Below, piece by piece: positions 31,346-38,821 of a stretch of DNA of 64,000 nucleotides (the first letter of the stretch is position 1; each line of letters starts with the position of its first letter). The position numbers and the translations under genes were made by a program. The DNA is from Akkermansia muciniphila (GTDB lineage: Bacteria; Verrucomicrobiota; Verrucomicrobiia; Verrucomicrobiales; Akkermansiaceae). Where the stretch lies: positions 1 through 64,000 of the forward strand of contig CAMDCV010000015.1 in assembly GCA_945890645.1 (NCBI GenBank). The letters are read 5' to 3'. The notes below the pieces were generated by a model. The model saw nothing but the letters and a program-made list of their open reading frames with translations. It was not told where the DNA came from and searched no databases.

Positions 31346-31567
31346 TTAGGCTTCGTTTCTGCCTTCGAGGATTGCGAGGCGGCGGTTGATTTTTTTGGAT
31401 AGGAGATTCTGCTGCAGATCGAGCACTTCGATTTTTCGCTCTGCTTTGCGGATGATGGTTCTCTGGGCCTTGGCGGCTTTGAGGTTGGCGCGTTGTTTGG
31501 ATCCAAGAAGCTTGCGCAGATCGCGGGCTTCTTTTTGGTTTGCTTTGATTTCTAATTTTGTGGGCAT
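31346..31567 (-). CDS. Small coiled-coil phage protein
   Basis: 73 residues, almost entirely charged helix (KANQKEARDLRKLLGSKQR ... RKAERKIEVLDLQQNLL), strongly basic, predicted coiled coil. It starts 16 bp inside the upstream winged-helix gene. Function unknown; it could be a DNA-compacting or partner protein. Confidence 0.6.
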   Translation of the reverse strand: MPTKLEIKANQKEARDLRKLLGSKQRANLKAAKAQRTIIRKAERKIEVLDLQQNLLSKKINRRLAILEGRNEA

Positions 31568-31890
31568 GGTGGTGTGCTGGTTGTTTGGATGATGCGCTGA
31601 ACAGCGACTTCAATATTTGAGATGAGATTGATTCCTAGTGCGGTGATTTGATAGAGTCGCGGCGGGCGTGAGCTTTTGCCAGTGGCCTGCGGGGTTGGAT
31701 AGGTGATGAGCTTTTTGTGAAGCAGTGATTTGAGAAAGTAGTCAGCTGCTCCGTAGTTGAGGCATGCGAGTTCGTCGTAGCGCAGGCTTGTTTTGCTCGG
31801 GTGTTTTTGAACAAGGACGAGCATGGCGTATTGACTAAAATTGATGCCGGACGCGCGGAGTGGCTGGATTAGGAAAGGTGCCTCTTGCAT
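31552..31890 (-). CDS. Winged-helix (MarR-like) DNA-binding protein
   Basis: 112 residues. Helices FSQYAMLVLVQKHP, SLRYDELACLNY and ADYFLKSLLHKKLITYP followed by a wing (RPPRLYQITALG) fit a MarR/wHTH fold. Directly downstream of the MuB-like gene (5-bp gap). Probably a regulator of early or late phage transcription. Confidence 0.68.
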   Translation of the reverse strand: MQEAPFLIQPLRASGINFSQYAMLVLVQKHPSKTSLRYDELACLNYGAADYFLKSLLHKKLITYPTPQATGKSSRPPRLYQITALGINLISNIEVAVQRIIQTTSTPPCPQN

Positions 31891-31895
31891 TGTGA

Positions 31896-32864
31896 TTATG
31901 GTCTGAGGGTTTTGAGGTTTTTGATTCCTTGCTCGACGATGTCGGGGGTGATGGGCTGCTCACCGGCTTCGTCATGGATGGCATCGGCGATTTGGACTAC
32001 GGTGTCGTAGAGGCCGAAGCTGTTCGCGGCATCGGTGATGTCTTGGATGCACTTGCGATGAGATCCATTGAGCTGGCTGGTGAAATGTGGCAGTCGTGCG
32101 CTCATGAGTGTTTCCACATCGCGGATGGTGACGCTGGCCATGGCGACATGTGAAATGGTGCGAGTGCGCAGCTGCGCGGCTTCTGTCCATGTTCGTTGTT
32201 TCATGGCGTTCCAAAGTTCTGGTAGCGCAAGGATGACGACGGTGGATTGGGTTTGGTTCAGGATGGCTTTGACGAGGTTCAGCGATTGCTTGCCGAAATA
32301 ATTGCCTTCATCGATCACGATGATGCGGGGGCGTTGCTTCAGCTCTGTGAGCAGGGCGCGTTCTGCTACGCGTGAGCTGGAGGCAAGGCCGGTGAGACCG
32401 AGTGAATCGCCGATGGCGTGGATGGCGGCGATGTAGGATGTGCGCCATGGCTCGGTGGCCTCGACGATCACGGTGCGTCCGGTGAATTGTGCGAGGATGG
32501 CGCGTGCCATGGTGGTCTTTCCTCCACCGGTGGGTGTGAGGATGACGCAGAGGCGATCGCGAGGTTGATCGAATGCGCGACGCACTGCCACGACTGCGGC
32601 CTTGACGTTGCTCAGGGGGACGATGGCGGTATCACGCTGGCTCTCGGTGATGGTGGCGTGGTCCTCAATGCTGCGCAGGGCGGCATCGAGCTTGTCGCTG
32701 AGTTTTTCGTAATCTTTGAGAGGGTATTGGCCTTTTTTTAATCTGAACCATACGGTTGAGGAAATGGGCAAGAAGCGCTCGGCGAATTTGTTATCGCTCA
32801 TGTTGCCCTGATGGGTGATGAGCGCGGCGATGGTGGGATGGTTGCTGTCTAGTATTGGTTGCAT
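31896..32864 (-). CDS. MuB-like AAA+ ATPase, transposition target-capture protein
   Basis: 322 residues. An N-terminal helix-turn-helix (residues ~22-60, DNKFAERFLPISSTVWFRLKKG) precedes an AAA+ domain with Walker A PTGGGKTT (111-118) and Walker B IIVIDEG (181-187), the same order as Mu B. In the family, the ATP-bound filament captures target DNA and stimulates the transposase. It follows the two transposase genes in the same operon. The ATG is preceded by an AAAACC leader instead of a Shine-Dalgarno sequence. Confidence 0.9.
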   Translation of the reverse strand: MQPILDSNHPTIAALITHQGNMSDNKFAERFLPISSTVWFRLKKGQYPLKDYEKLSDKLDAALRSIEDHATITESQRDTAIVPLSNVKAAVVAVRRAFDQPRDRLCVILTPTGGGKTTMARAILAQFTGRTVIVEATEPWRTSYIAAIHAIGDSLGLTGLASSSRVAERALLTELKQRPRIIVIDEGNYFGKQSLNLVKAILNQTQSTVVILALPELWNAMKQRTWTEAAQLRTRTISHVAMASVTIRDVETLMSARLPHFTSQLNGSHRKCIQDITDAANSFGLYDTVVQIADAIHDEAGEQPITPDIVEQGIKNLKTLRP

Positions 32865-32898
32865 GGTTTTCGTTGGTTGGTTGTCAGTTGATTTTTTG

Positions 32899-33681
32899 TT
32901 AGAAGATGTCGTCTTCGTGTGCGCCTTTGGCTAAGAGTAGATCAAGGGCGGTGGGTGCGGTTTGGCGTGATGACGGGTTGGTTGTTGTTTGGCGGCTGGG
33001 TGGTGCGGCGGGGAGATCGCGGTAAGTCTGATGATGGGCGTGAGCGGCATCGTGGATGCGATCCCCTAGCGGGGATGGTGCAGGCGCTACGTTTGGTGTG
33101 GCGACGGGTGCGGGCATGGCCTGGACAACGCGCTGCATTTCCATGGCATTGTGTGAGGCGGCAGCGAGCGCGGCATCGCTATCGGGCTGATGGATGCGCT
33201 GCATGTGTTCTGCTACGCGGCTGATTTGGCGGGCTTTGGCGGCGTGGGCTGCTTGGCTTCCTTCTACATCGAAGGCATCGACTTGCGTGGCGCGTGGCAG
33301 CGTTTCGATGTAGCGGCCTTTTTCATCGAGGCAGTGAATGAGATCCGGCTGCAGGGCGGTGTAAACGTAGATGACTTTGCGATTGCGGTGTGAGAGGTCA
33401 TTGCAAAGGCGTGAATCTGCATGCCAGAAGTAGGCGCGGCCAATGTCTGTGCGATCGACGAGCACGCCTTTTGGTTTGACCTCTGCCTTGCCTGTTTTGG
33501 AAAGGATCATGGCAGCGAGTGACATGGGGATGGGGCGTGGGTTGCCAGGACGCTGCGTGTATTCTTCTGCAGGGGAAAGTTTCACTTTGCGAAGGCGCAA
33601 GCGGATTTCCTCGGGTGCGGGGCAGGCTTCTGGCTCTGCATCTGCGATCGCTGACTGGAAGTGAATGTTCGTGAGTTCCAT
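32899..33681 (-). CDS. Transposase subunit: Mu A C-terminal beta-barrel and tail as a separate protein
   Basis: 260 residues from the ATG at 33681, 5 bp after the stop of the catalytic gene and in a different frame. Residues ~60-140 (LAAMILSKTGKAEVKPKGVL ... RAYFWHADSRLCNDL ... VIYVYTALQPDLIHCLDEKG ... TQVDAF) match the beta-barrel that follows the DDE domain in MuA. The rest is an Ala/His-rich helical tail, comparable in position to MuA domain III, which contacts MuB. In Mu both parts are one 663-residue polypeptide. Here they are split, which could be a genuine two-subunit enzyme or a recent frameshift; each half has plausible starts and intact sequence. Confidence 0.82.
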   Translation of the reverse strand: MELTNIHFQSAIADAEPEACPAPEEIRLRLRKVKLSPAEEYTQRPGNPRPIPMSLAAMILSKTGKAEVKPKGVLVDRTDIGRAYFWHADSRLCNDLSHRNRKVIYVYTALQPDLIHCLDEKGRYIETLPRATQVDAFDVEGSQAAHAAKARQISRVAEHMQRIHQPDSDAALAAASHNAMEMQRVVQAMPAPVATPNVAPAPSPLGDRIHDAAHAHHQTYRDLPAAPPSRQTTTNPSSRQTAPTALDLLLAKGAHEDDIF

Positions 33682-33686
33682 AAATG

Positions 33687-35084
33687 TTATTGGTCGAGTT
33701 CGTTGACGCGTGCCCATACGCCTGGTGAAATTTCTGCCTCGGTGCGAGTGCGGAAGCCTTGCATGTCATGGCCGCCGGTGAGGTTGTAGGAGTGGATCGC
33801 TTTGGTGACCTGGACGCGCAGGCCGTTGATGGTGAGAAGCGGCAGTTGCAGGTCGGCATTGATGCCTGCGGCACGTGCGGAGGTTTTGAATTGAGCGAGC
33901 TTTTCTGCTGCTGCTACGAGTGTGCCTTTGTTGCTACGGCTTGGGTCTTTGACTTGAGTCTCGCCAACGCCAAGGTTAGCCGGTTGGTTTTTCAAGTTGT
34001 TCCCGCGTTGTCCAGGGAGATCGATCAAGAGGTTGTGAAGTTTGCCATTGAAACTTTCCATGGCTCCTTTGCCCATGGCGTGACCGGATGCTTTGTCTGC
34101 TGCGGAACCTGCCCAACGAATGCCGCCATCCATGCCGGTGCGGTGAACTTTGATACCTCCTTCTGATCCGGCTTCGAGAACGGCCTGTGCTGCCTCGCTG
34201 CAGGCGATGGTGCCGCGTTCGAAGATGATGTGGGTGGTGTAGCCATCGCCGATGCCGAAGCCATCCGCACTGAGGCCCACGGCGAGCAGCTCATCGACGT
34301 CTTCTTGCTTGATTGCATTCTTTGGTTTGAGAACGAAGCTGACGATGTAGCGTGAGCTGATCTCCATGAGGATGTAGCAAGTGATCTCGATGACGCGGCC
34401 GGTGATCTCATCGATCGCAACGAGGTCGAGCCGGACGTCGTCGAGCGTGTAGGCTTCGCAGCGCCGGAGGTTTGAGTAGTTGAGAGTGATCTGTGGCAGC
34501 TCGGCATTGGCAGCGGCTTTTCCTACTGTTCCCCATTTGCGCACGGCCTTGGATCCGGTGTAGCGATTGATGCAATCATAGCTGAAGGGAAATTCCGGTG
34601 CGGTGTGTGGCAGTGAAATGCCAGGGTGATTTTTTGCCCACCATGTTTGCCAATCGCCGAGTCCTGGGATGGATTCGCCGCGCTGCCATTTTTGATTGAG
34701 CTCTTTCCAGATGGTGGTGGAGGACTTGCCTTTTTGATGTTTGTCGCGGCCGCCAACGGTCATGGATGCTTGGCGCTGGATCTCGGCTTTGAGCTGATCG
34801 GGGACGGTGTGTTTTTTCGTGCCGCAGGTGTATTGCGGAATGAGTGCAGAAGCTTTGCAGTTTGCTTTGATCCACTCATACCAGAGTGTTTTGAGTGAGC
34901 CTGCGGAGCAACGTATGGTGTATCCACGGCTGAGGATTTTCCCGTTGAGCCGACCGGCGATCTGATGAAGCGCGGGCACGAGCGGTGCGGCCTCCGCACG
35001 GCGTGAGGCGTGGAGTGTGACGAATTCCGCATGAATGTAGGCGGCTTTTTCGCGTTGCCAGTCTGGTGTTTTATCGAGGCTCAT
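33687..35084 (-). CDS. Mu A-like transposase, DNA-binding and DDE catalytic part
   Basis: 465 residues. The N-terminal region (1-190) provides helical end-binding domains. The integrase-core (rve) domain follows with the first acidic residue at D215/D216 (YTLDDVRLDLVAID) and the last at E343 (GAMESFNGKLH). At the position expected for the second Asp the sequence reads HIIFERGTIAC, giving E289. The E289 to E343 spacing of 54 residues is close to the 56 between D336 and E392 of MuA. The beta-barrel is encoded separately downstream. It starts 14 bp inside the preceding winged-helix gene. Confidence 0.87.
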   Translation of the reverse strand: MSLDKTPDWQREKAAYIHAEFVTLHASRRAEAAPLVPALHQIAGRLNGKILSRGYTIRCSAGSLKTLWYEWIKANCKASALIPQYTCGTKKHTVPDQLKAEIQRQASMTVGGRDKHQKGKSSTTIWKELNQKWQRGESIPGLGDWQTWWAKNHPGISLPHTAPEFPFSYDCINRYTGSKAVRKWGTVGKAAANAELPQITLNYSNLRRCEAYTLDDVRLDLVAIDEITGRVIEITCYILMEISSRYIVSFVLKPKNAIKQEDVDELLAVGLSADGFGIGDGYTTHIIFERGTIACSEAAQAVLEAGSEGGIKVHRTGMDGGIRWAGSAADKASGHAMGKGAMESFNGKLHNLLIDLPGQRGNNLKNQPANLGVGETQVKDPSRSNKGTLVAAAEKLAQFKTSARAAGINADLQLPLLTINGLRVQVTKAIHSYNLTGGHDMQGFRTRTEAEISPGVWARVNELDQ

Positions 35085-35283
35085 AAAGTGATTGGCGTGT
35101 TTTTTCTGTGAGGCGATAGAGGGGCATGAAATCGGAGATGAGGGATTTCAGAATGACACCTTCGATCAGCATGGCTTTGAGTTCTTCGAGGACTAGATCG
35201 GCAGGCTCGTTGAGACGCAGGGCGATGGGCTCAAGGGTGGATTGGCCTTTTACTAAGTCTCGGATGATGCGGTCTTTGAGCAT
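35071..35283 (-). CDS. Small winged-helix protein upstream of the transposase
   Basis: 70 residues (MLKDRIIRDLVKGQSTLEPIA ... ADLVLEELKAMLIEGVILKS), the pattern of a compact wHTH domain. Similar in size and fold to the protein at 43527..43787. Overlaps the transposase start by 14 bp. Possible regulator of transposition. Confidence 0.65.
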   Translation of the reverse strand: MLKDRIIRDLVKGQSTLEPIALRLNEPADLVLEELKAMLIEGVILKSLISDFMPLYRLTEKTRQSLYEPR

Positions 35284-35311
35284 TTAGATTTTTTGAGGCG
35301 GGGGGAGTTGC

Positions 35312-35336
35312 TTGACGGATGAGTTATGCTGAGGGC
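35312..35336 (+). promoter_or_regulatory. Compact promoter-like element, copy A
   Basis: TTGAC at 35312-35316 and the hexamer TATGCT at 35325-35330, 6 nt before the ATG at 35337. The 13-nt start-to-start spacing and the 6-nt spacer are identical in copies at 37759 and 38864. With so short a distance the transcript would be leaderless. Confidence 0.5.
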
Positions 35337-35594
35337 ATGACAACTGAGGAACGATTGATCAGGATGGAACGGGCGCTTGCTGAGGTTTTGCTGAAGCACG
35401 ATCAGATTCTTTCCGCATTAGCTGGTATTGGCGCATTACCATTCGAACCAGGGTCGGCTTGCTCAGACGAGAAAGCGCTTGCACATCGTGATGCCTGGAT
35501 TTCTCAGAATCTAAACTCCACGCAGCTTTTGGCTGATCTTGGCTGGTTGCGGATTGTTGATTCCAGCGCTCCGGATTTTCCTGAAAGTCCATGA
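35337..35594 (+). CDS. Small rightward phage protein, likely leaderless
   Basis: 85 residues. The start at 35337 is chosen over an in-frame ATG at 35319 because it lies 6 nt after the -10-like hexamer shared with other genes. The N-terminus is a short coiled coil (TTEERLIRMERALAEVLLKH). It points against the early operon and overlaps the 3' third of the gene on the other strand, so one of the two may not be expressed. Function unknown; it looks like a moron. Confidence 0.55.
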   Translation: MTTEERLIRMERALAEVLLKHDQILSALAGIGALPFEPGSACSDEKALAHRDAWISQNLNSTQLLADLGWLRIVDSSAPDFPESP

Positions 35595-36090
35595 TGAGTT
35601 CTGCGAGCGCCAGTGGTTCATTGCTGCTAACTAACCACTCTAAAAGACTTACGCTGTTCGACGGTTCCAATGTGGCTTCTGCTGCGTATGTTTTAGCGGC
35701 AAAAGCGGGAGAGGATCGCTGTGAACTATGAGCAAATATATGTGTTGGTGCAGGACCTGCGGTATTCACTGTCGCTGCAGCTGACTCAGGCTTTGCTCTG
35801 AGAATCTCTTCACATTCCCTCATCTCGCGGCGAATCTGGTCATACAGTTCTTGGTCGAATTCGAAACTGCATCTTGCAATCTTCAACGCTGTTTCACGCG
35901 GATTGATGGGTGCTGATGTTTCCTGAATCGCAGAATGTAGGGGGGTCAATAGGTCTGCAGCAGCAGTTGTCGCGAGCTTTGCATTCCTCTTTTCAATCAT
36001 GAGCGCAACAGCGTGATCTACTGCTTTGCTGATGGCTTGTTGTTGTTCTGCGGGAGTGCCTGCGGGGATGTGGATATGGATGATTTGCAT
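35359..36090 (-). CDS. Phage early protein, unknown function
   Basis: 243 residues. The N-terminus (MQIIHIHIPAGTPAEQQQAI) is beta-strand-like and convincing; a charged helical middle follows. The last ~80 residues overlap the rightward gene at 35337..35594 in antisense. The leader contains CCACTAAAACC, as for other leftward genes. No domain recognised. Confidence 0.6.
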   Translation of the reverse strand: MQIIHIHIPAGTPAEQQQAISKAVDHAVALMIEKRNAKLATTAAADLLTPLHSAIQETSAPINPRETALKIARCSFEFDQELYDQIRREMRECEEILRAKPESAAATVNTAGPAPTHIFAHSSQRSSPAFAAKTYAAEATLEPSNSVSLLEWLVSSNEPLALAELIMDFQENPERWNQQSATSQDQPKAAWSLDSEKSRHHDVQALSRLSKPTLVRMVMRQYQLMRKESDRASAKPQQAPVPS

Positions 36091-36116
36091 GATGATGTAT
36101 GGTTTTAGTGGATGGA

Positions 36117-36785
36117 TTACAGTTCGATTTGATCGGGGTTGATTTGGGCGTATTCGTGTTCGGTGTCGCTGGGTTGCCAGTGGACGCCGGTGAGTTTGTA
36201 GAGGGTGTCGTAAAGGCGAGCGCAGGCGGCTTTGTGCAGCTCGGGGAAGGCTTTGAGGCGATCACCGGTTGCCGCGAGTTCTTCGCACTGTTGGCGGTTG
36301 GCTTTTAGGCAGCTGCGTAGAAGATCGAATTCTAGTTGTTGCTCTTGTGGCGCTTGTGGTGGCACTAGGGGCACGGGGTTGGCATTGCAGAGCAGGGCGA
36401 GCGTGGGGTTGGTGTAGGTTTTGAAGACGGTGGTGAGTTCTTCCTCTGTGCTGTTTTCATCGCAGCCAAGGCCACGCACGGCGGACATGTATTTGTAGGT
36501 GGTGGCTCTTTTCAGATCGGTATTAGTGCCTGTGAGCCAGTCTTCGTAGGAGGCGACTGTTAGCTCGGTGGTTTCGAGTTTCTTCTTGCCCCTACCTCCT
36601 ACACCTTTGCGCTTGGATGCGTCGACCAGGGCAAAAAGGTGGTGAGCTTTGAGGCAGTGCAGGCCGATCAGTAGGCGCGGCAGCAGGGTCTTGCGCTGCG
36701 CATCGGTCTCGATCTTAACGATGGCGGCGGCATGATGGGCTACGCGCTCTGCGGAGTCTGTGAGGGATACGGGTGGTAGTGTCAT
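36117..36785 (-). CDS. Phage early protein, helical, unknown function
   Basis: 222 residues from the ATG at 36785 (MTLPPVSLTDSAERV). The longer in-frame reading to 37031 runs through the repeat-filled spacer and the upstream gene and is rejected. The product is predicted mostly helical, with a basic GRGKKK patch near residue 70. Its 5' leader is the six-unit 8-nt repeat at 36789-36836. Confidence 0.65.
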   Translation of the reverse strand: MTLPPVSLTDSAERVAHHAAAIVKIETDAQRKTLLPRLLIGLHCLKAHHLFALVDASKRKGVGGRGKKKLETTELTVASYEDWLTGTNTDLKRATTYKYMSAVRGLGCDENSTEEELTTVFKTYTNPTLALLCNANPVPLVPPQAPQEQQLEFDLLRSCLKANRQQCEELAATGDRLKAFPELHKAACARLYDTLYKLTGVHWQPSDTEHEYAQINPDQIEL

Positions 36786-36788
36786 TGT

Positions 36789-36836
36789 GAAAAAAGCTGA
36801 AATTATGAAAAGCTGAGATGCTGAAATTTTGAGGAA
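36789..36836. repeat. Six-unit 8-nt tandem repeat (CTGAAANN)
   Basis: Units such as CTGAAATT, ATGAAAAG, CTGAGATG, CTGAAATT in 8-nt register, 48 bp, forming the leader of the leftward gene starting at 36785. Confidence 0.75.
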
Positions 36837-36856
36837 AGGCAGGTTGAAGTTTTCAC

Positions 36857-36883
36857 CACGGATTACACGGATTGCTCGGATTT
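36857..36883. repeat. Three-unit 9-nt repeat (CACGGATTN)
   Basis: CACGGATTA CACGGATTG CTCGGATTT. The stop codon and last residues of the membrane protein gene 36863..37162 lie inside it. Related copies are at 42323-42347 and 51919-51937. Confidence 0.7.
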
Positions 36884-37162
36884 TTGACGGGGTTGATGAC
36901 GGGGTTGATGGCGGGTGTAGTCGCGGAGGTACAATTTCCAGAGGCGTAGGTGCCGGCGGTGCTGTATGGCTTTGCAGCGCGAAACATCTGCGAGGACGAG
37001 GAAGAGGAGTGCGATGACGATGAACTCCCAACTAGCCTTTTGGGTAAGTGCGAAGAGCATGCAAATCACTCCCAGGGCGGAGACGATGGCCGCTACCGTA
37101 GTGCCGATGAGCAACAGCCGAGTCGTGCGAATGAGGTGGCGAATGAATGAGGGCGGGAACAT
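36863..37162 (-). CDS. Small phage membrane protein
   Basis: 99 residues with two hydrophobic helices (about residues 12-38 and 44-60) followed by a basic C-terminal tail (HRRHLRLWKLY ...). The tail ends within the 9-nt repeat. The position inside the early operon suggests superinfection exclusion or a similar membrane role, but nothing specific identifies it. Confidence 0.6.
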   Translation of the reverse strand: MFPPSFIRHLIRTTRLLLIGTTVAAIVSALGVICMLFALTQKASWEFIVIALLFLVLADVSRCKAIQHRRHLRLWKLYLRDYTRHQPRHQPRQKSEQSV

Positions 37163-37183
37163 GGTTTTAAGTGGTGAGTGTGA

Positions 37184-37204
37184 AGTGATCAGTGATCAGT
37201 GGGT
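37184..37204. repeat. Three-unit 7-nt repeat (AGTGATC)
   Basis: AGTGATC AGTGATC AGTGGGT fills the spacer between two leftward genes, directly after the stop of 37204..37503. Confidence 0.75.
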
Positions 37205-37503
37205 TAGAAGGGAATGTGGTTGAGGGCGTTTAGGTAGTGTGTTGCGGCTTGGGCATCGCCTTTGAAGTGGATGTCCGTTAGATGGGCGTGGATGAGATCG
37301 GCATCTTGCTGGAGTAGATGCATATCTCCCCACTGGTCGTTGCCATCGGGGTCTTGATGCTGCGCAATGTAGTTAATGTGATCATGCCAGAGTGCGCCGA
37401 GGGTGGCGGGCGTGAGAAGATCAAGGCAGAGCTCTAATAAATCGGGCACGGTGTTGGTATCAGGGAGTCCGATGAGGATGGCGGGGTAGGTTTGTTCAGA
37501 CAT
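37204..37503 (-). CDS. Small acidic phage protein
   Basis: 99 residues, acidic and helical (PDTNTVPDLLELCLDLLTPA ...), many His and Asp in the second half. No domain recognised. The leader ends in ACACTAAAACC before the ATG. Confidence 0.58.
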   Translation of the reverse strand: MSEQTYPAILIGLPDTNTVPDLLELCLDLLTPATLGALWHDHINYIAQHQDPDGNDQWGDMHLLQQDADLIHAHLTDIHFKGDAQAATHYLNALNHIPF

Positions 37504-37507
37504 GGTT

Positions 37508-37714
37508 TTAGTGTTGTTGGTTTGTGATGTATTTTTTGTAGGCGCGGGGAACTAGGTGACGGGTGGCGGGGTCTTTGTGGAGGGCGATGGTGAGTTTGAT
37601 CTGGAAGCGCCTTTCGACGCAGGCAATGTAGGTTTGCGAAATGCCCATTTTCTCTGCCACCTCTTTGCGCGTGAGGCCGCGTATGATTTCGGATGGTGGT
37701 GAGTCGTCGGGCAT
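37508..37714 (-). CDS. Small helix-turn-helix protein (possible Ner-like regulator)
   Basis: 68 residues with a clear HTH (LTRKEVAEKMGISQTYIACVERR, residues ~14-36) like sigma region 4 or XRE proteins, and a basic C-terminal tail. Being near the start of the leftward operon, it could play the role of Mu Ner. Its leader holds the five-unit 7-nt repeat. Confidence 0.7.
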   Translation of the reverse strand: MPDDSPPSEIIRGLTRKEVAEKMGISQTYIACVERRFQIKLTIALHKDPATRHLVPRAYKKYITNQQH

Positions 37715-37723
37715 GGTTTATTT

Positions 37724-37758
37724 AGTGGCTAGTGGGCAGTGATCAGTGAGCAGTGGGA
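37724..37758. repeat. Five-unit 7-nt tandem repeat (AGTGATC family)
   Basis: AGTGGCT AGTGGGC AGTGATC AGTGAGC AGTGGGA, exactly 35 bp, between the divergent genes 37508..37714 and 37784..38191. It abuts the TTGAC of promoter copy B. Confidence 0.8.
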
Positions 37759-37783
37759 TTGACGGGGGTGTTAGGATCAAGGG
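37759..37783 (+). promoter_or_regulatory. Compact promoter-like element, copy B
   Basis: TTGAC at 37759-37763, GGGGTGT, then TAGGAT at 37772-37777, 6 nt before the ATG at 37784. Same geometry as copies A and C. Confidence 0.55.
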
Positions 37784-38191
37784 ATGAACGGAGTGATTCG
37801 CTGTGCTGCTGTGCTGGAGAAACTGATTGATTTGCAAATGATGCTCCCTCGGGAGGATCCATCTGAGCTGCCTCCGTTGGAACAAGAGCGCACGGAGGCG
37901 TTTTGGATGGAGGCATGCAAACTTGAGATGCAAAGGCGTGATAACGTCTCCGAACTTCTGAAGGAATGGATTGCTGAGGGATCGATTGCCAATCTCCCTG
38001 TGCTGGATGGCTGGCTAATAAATTTGCGGATCCAATGGGCACAGCAACTGATTGCTGAGCTGCTGAAGAAGGATTCATATCCTCCTTACGATTTGAAGCA
38101 GACCCTTGCGTGGTTGCTGTTGGATAGCTGGCAAACGGATGGCTGTATAGGCTTGTGGATGCACGGCGAAAGAGGCGGGCAATTGCCATAA
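37784..38191 (+). CDS. Small rightward phage protein, likely leaderless
   Basis: 135 residues, predicted helical (EKLIDLQMMLP ... ELLKEWIAEGSIANLPVL ... LKQTLAWLLLDSW). Starts 6 nt after promoter-like element B. It lies on the opposite strand to the flanking early genes without overlapping a convincing leftward gene, the arrangement of an autonomously expressed moron. Function unknown. Confidence 0.62.
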   Translation: MNGVIRCAAVLEKLIDLQMMLPREDPSELPPLEQERTEAFWMEACKLEMQRRDNVSELLKEWIAEGSIANLPVLDGWLINLRIQWAQQLIAELLKKDSYPPYDLKQTLAWLLLDSWQTDGCIGLWMHGERGGQLP

Positions 38192-38240
38192 GCGATACGC
38201 GGATGTCTGGCTTAGCGGTAAAATGAATGTTCATAATCGG

Positions 38241-38405
38241 TTAGGCTTTGATTTTGACTTGGGATTGGTAGAGGAAGTAGAGGCGCTTTTTGCGCGCGAA
38301 TATGAGATGCCAGGGTTTGCCTTGGCAGGCGGCATCAATCATGCGCTCATGATGGCGGCGGTGTGCGCGGGCGGTGAGGATGAAGTCTGGCTTGAGTTTG
38401 CTCAT
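38241..38405 (-). CDS. Small basic phage protein (54 aa)
   Basis: The ATG at 38405 overlaps the stop of the preceding gene (ATGA), and the frame runs 54 codons to TAA. The product is basic and His-rich (ILTARAHRRHHERMIDAAC ... FARKKRLYFLYQ). Support is the coupling; an antisense frame at 38223-38567 is considered the shadow. Confidence 0.5.
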   Translation of the reverse strand: MSKLKPDFILTARAHRRHHERMIDAACQGKPWHLIFARKKRLYFLYQSQVKIKA

Positions 38406-38590
38406 GACTGGAGGTATTCGAGGATTTCAGCGAGGTCAGTTTCGACGCGAGCGAGGTCGCCGTGGTTGGCCCAAGTGAGTTTGTCATCATCGGGGCAGGG
38501 CATGTCTTCGATAGCTTGCTGCAGCTCGGCCATGAGGCTGAGGACGGCATTGTGCTTTGCTGCGTAGTTGACTTGTAGGTTTTGCGGCAT
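38402..38590 (-). CDS. Small phage protein (62 aa)
   Basis: Predicted helical, acidic C-terminus (VLSLMAELQQAIEDMPCPDD ... VETDLAEILEYLQS). It starts 6 bp after the HTH gene ends and is coupled to the 54-aa gene. Function unknown. Confidence 0.6.
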   Translation of the reverse strand: MPQNLQVNYAAKHNAVLSLMAELQQAIEDMPCPDDDKLTWANHGDLARVETDLAEILEYLQS

Positions 38591-38596
38591 GAGTTC

Positions 38597-38812
38597 TTAG
38601 GCGGTTTGTTTGAGTTTTTTGGTGGGCTTTTGGAGGGCGGCGAATTCGGGGTTGGCGTGGAGCCATGCATGCCATTGGGCAGTGAGGGAGCGGCTGACGC
38701 GCTTGCCACTCAGCACGGCATGGAGATGGCCGCGTGATACGCCGAGATCACGGCTGGCGATTAAGCTGCCAGGGTATTTGGCGTTGCGGCTTTGGTGCGG
38801 TGCGGTCTTCAT
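38597..38812 (-). CDS. Small DNA-binding protein, candidate first gene of the leftward operon
   Basis: 71 residues. The segment SLIASRDLGVSRGHLHAVLSGKRVSRSL fits a helix-turn-helix of the lambda-repressor/Ner type. It is the most upstream leftward gene, so it may sit directly behind the early promoter. Candidate for a Ner-type negative regulator. The 38822-38842 repeat lies in its leader. Confidence 0.65.
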   Translation of the reverse strand: MKTAPHQSRNAKYPGSLIASRDLGVSRGHLHAVLSGKRVSRSLTAQWHAWLHANPEFAALQKPTKKLKQTA

Positions 38813-38821
38813 GTTCTTAAA

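Noticed and set aside
36786-37031. In-frame N-terminal extension of the gene 36117..36785
   Set aside because: It runs through two tandem-repeat arrays and the membrane protein gene; the ATG at 36785 gives a natural N-terminus.
37743-38234. 163-codon leftward frame opposite 37784..38191
   Set aside because: Ser/Pro/Ala-rich composition typical of a shadow, while the + strand gene has the promoter-like element and helical protein sequence.
38223-38567. 114-codon rightward frame
   Set aside because: Opposite to two leftward genes joined by an ATGA overlap; its second half is Ser-rich shadow sequence.
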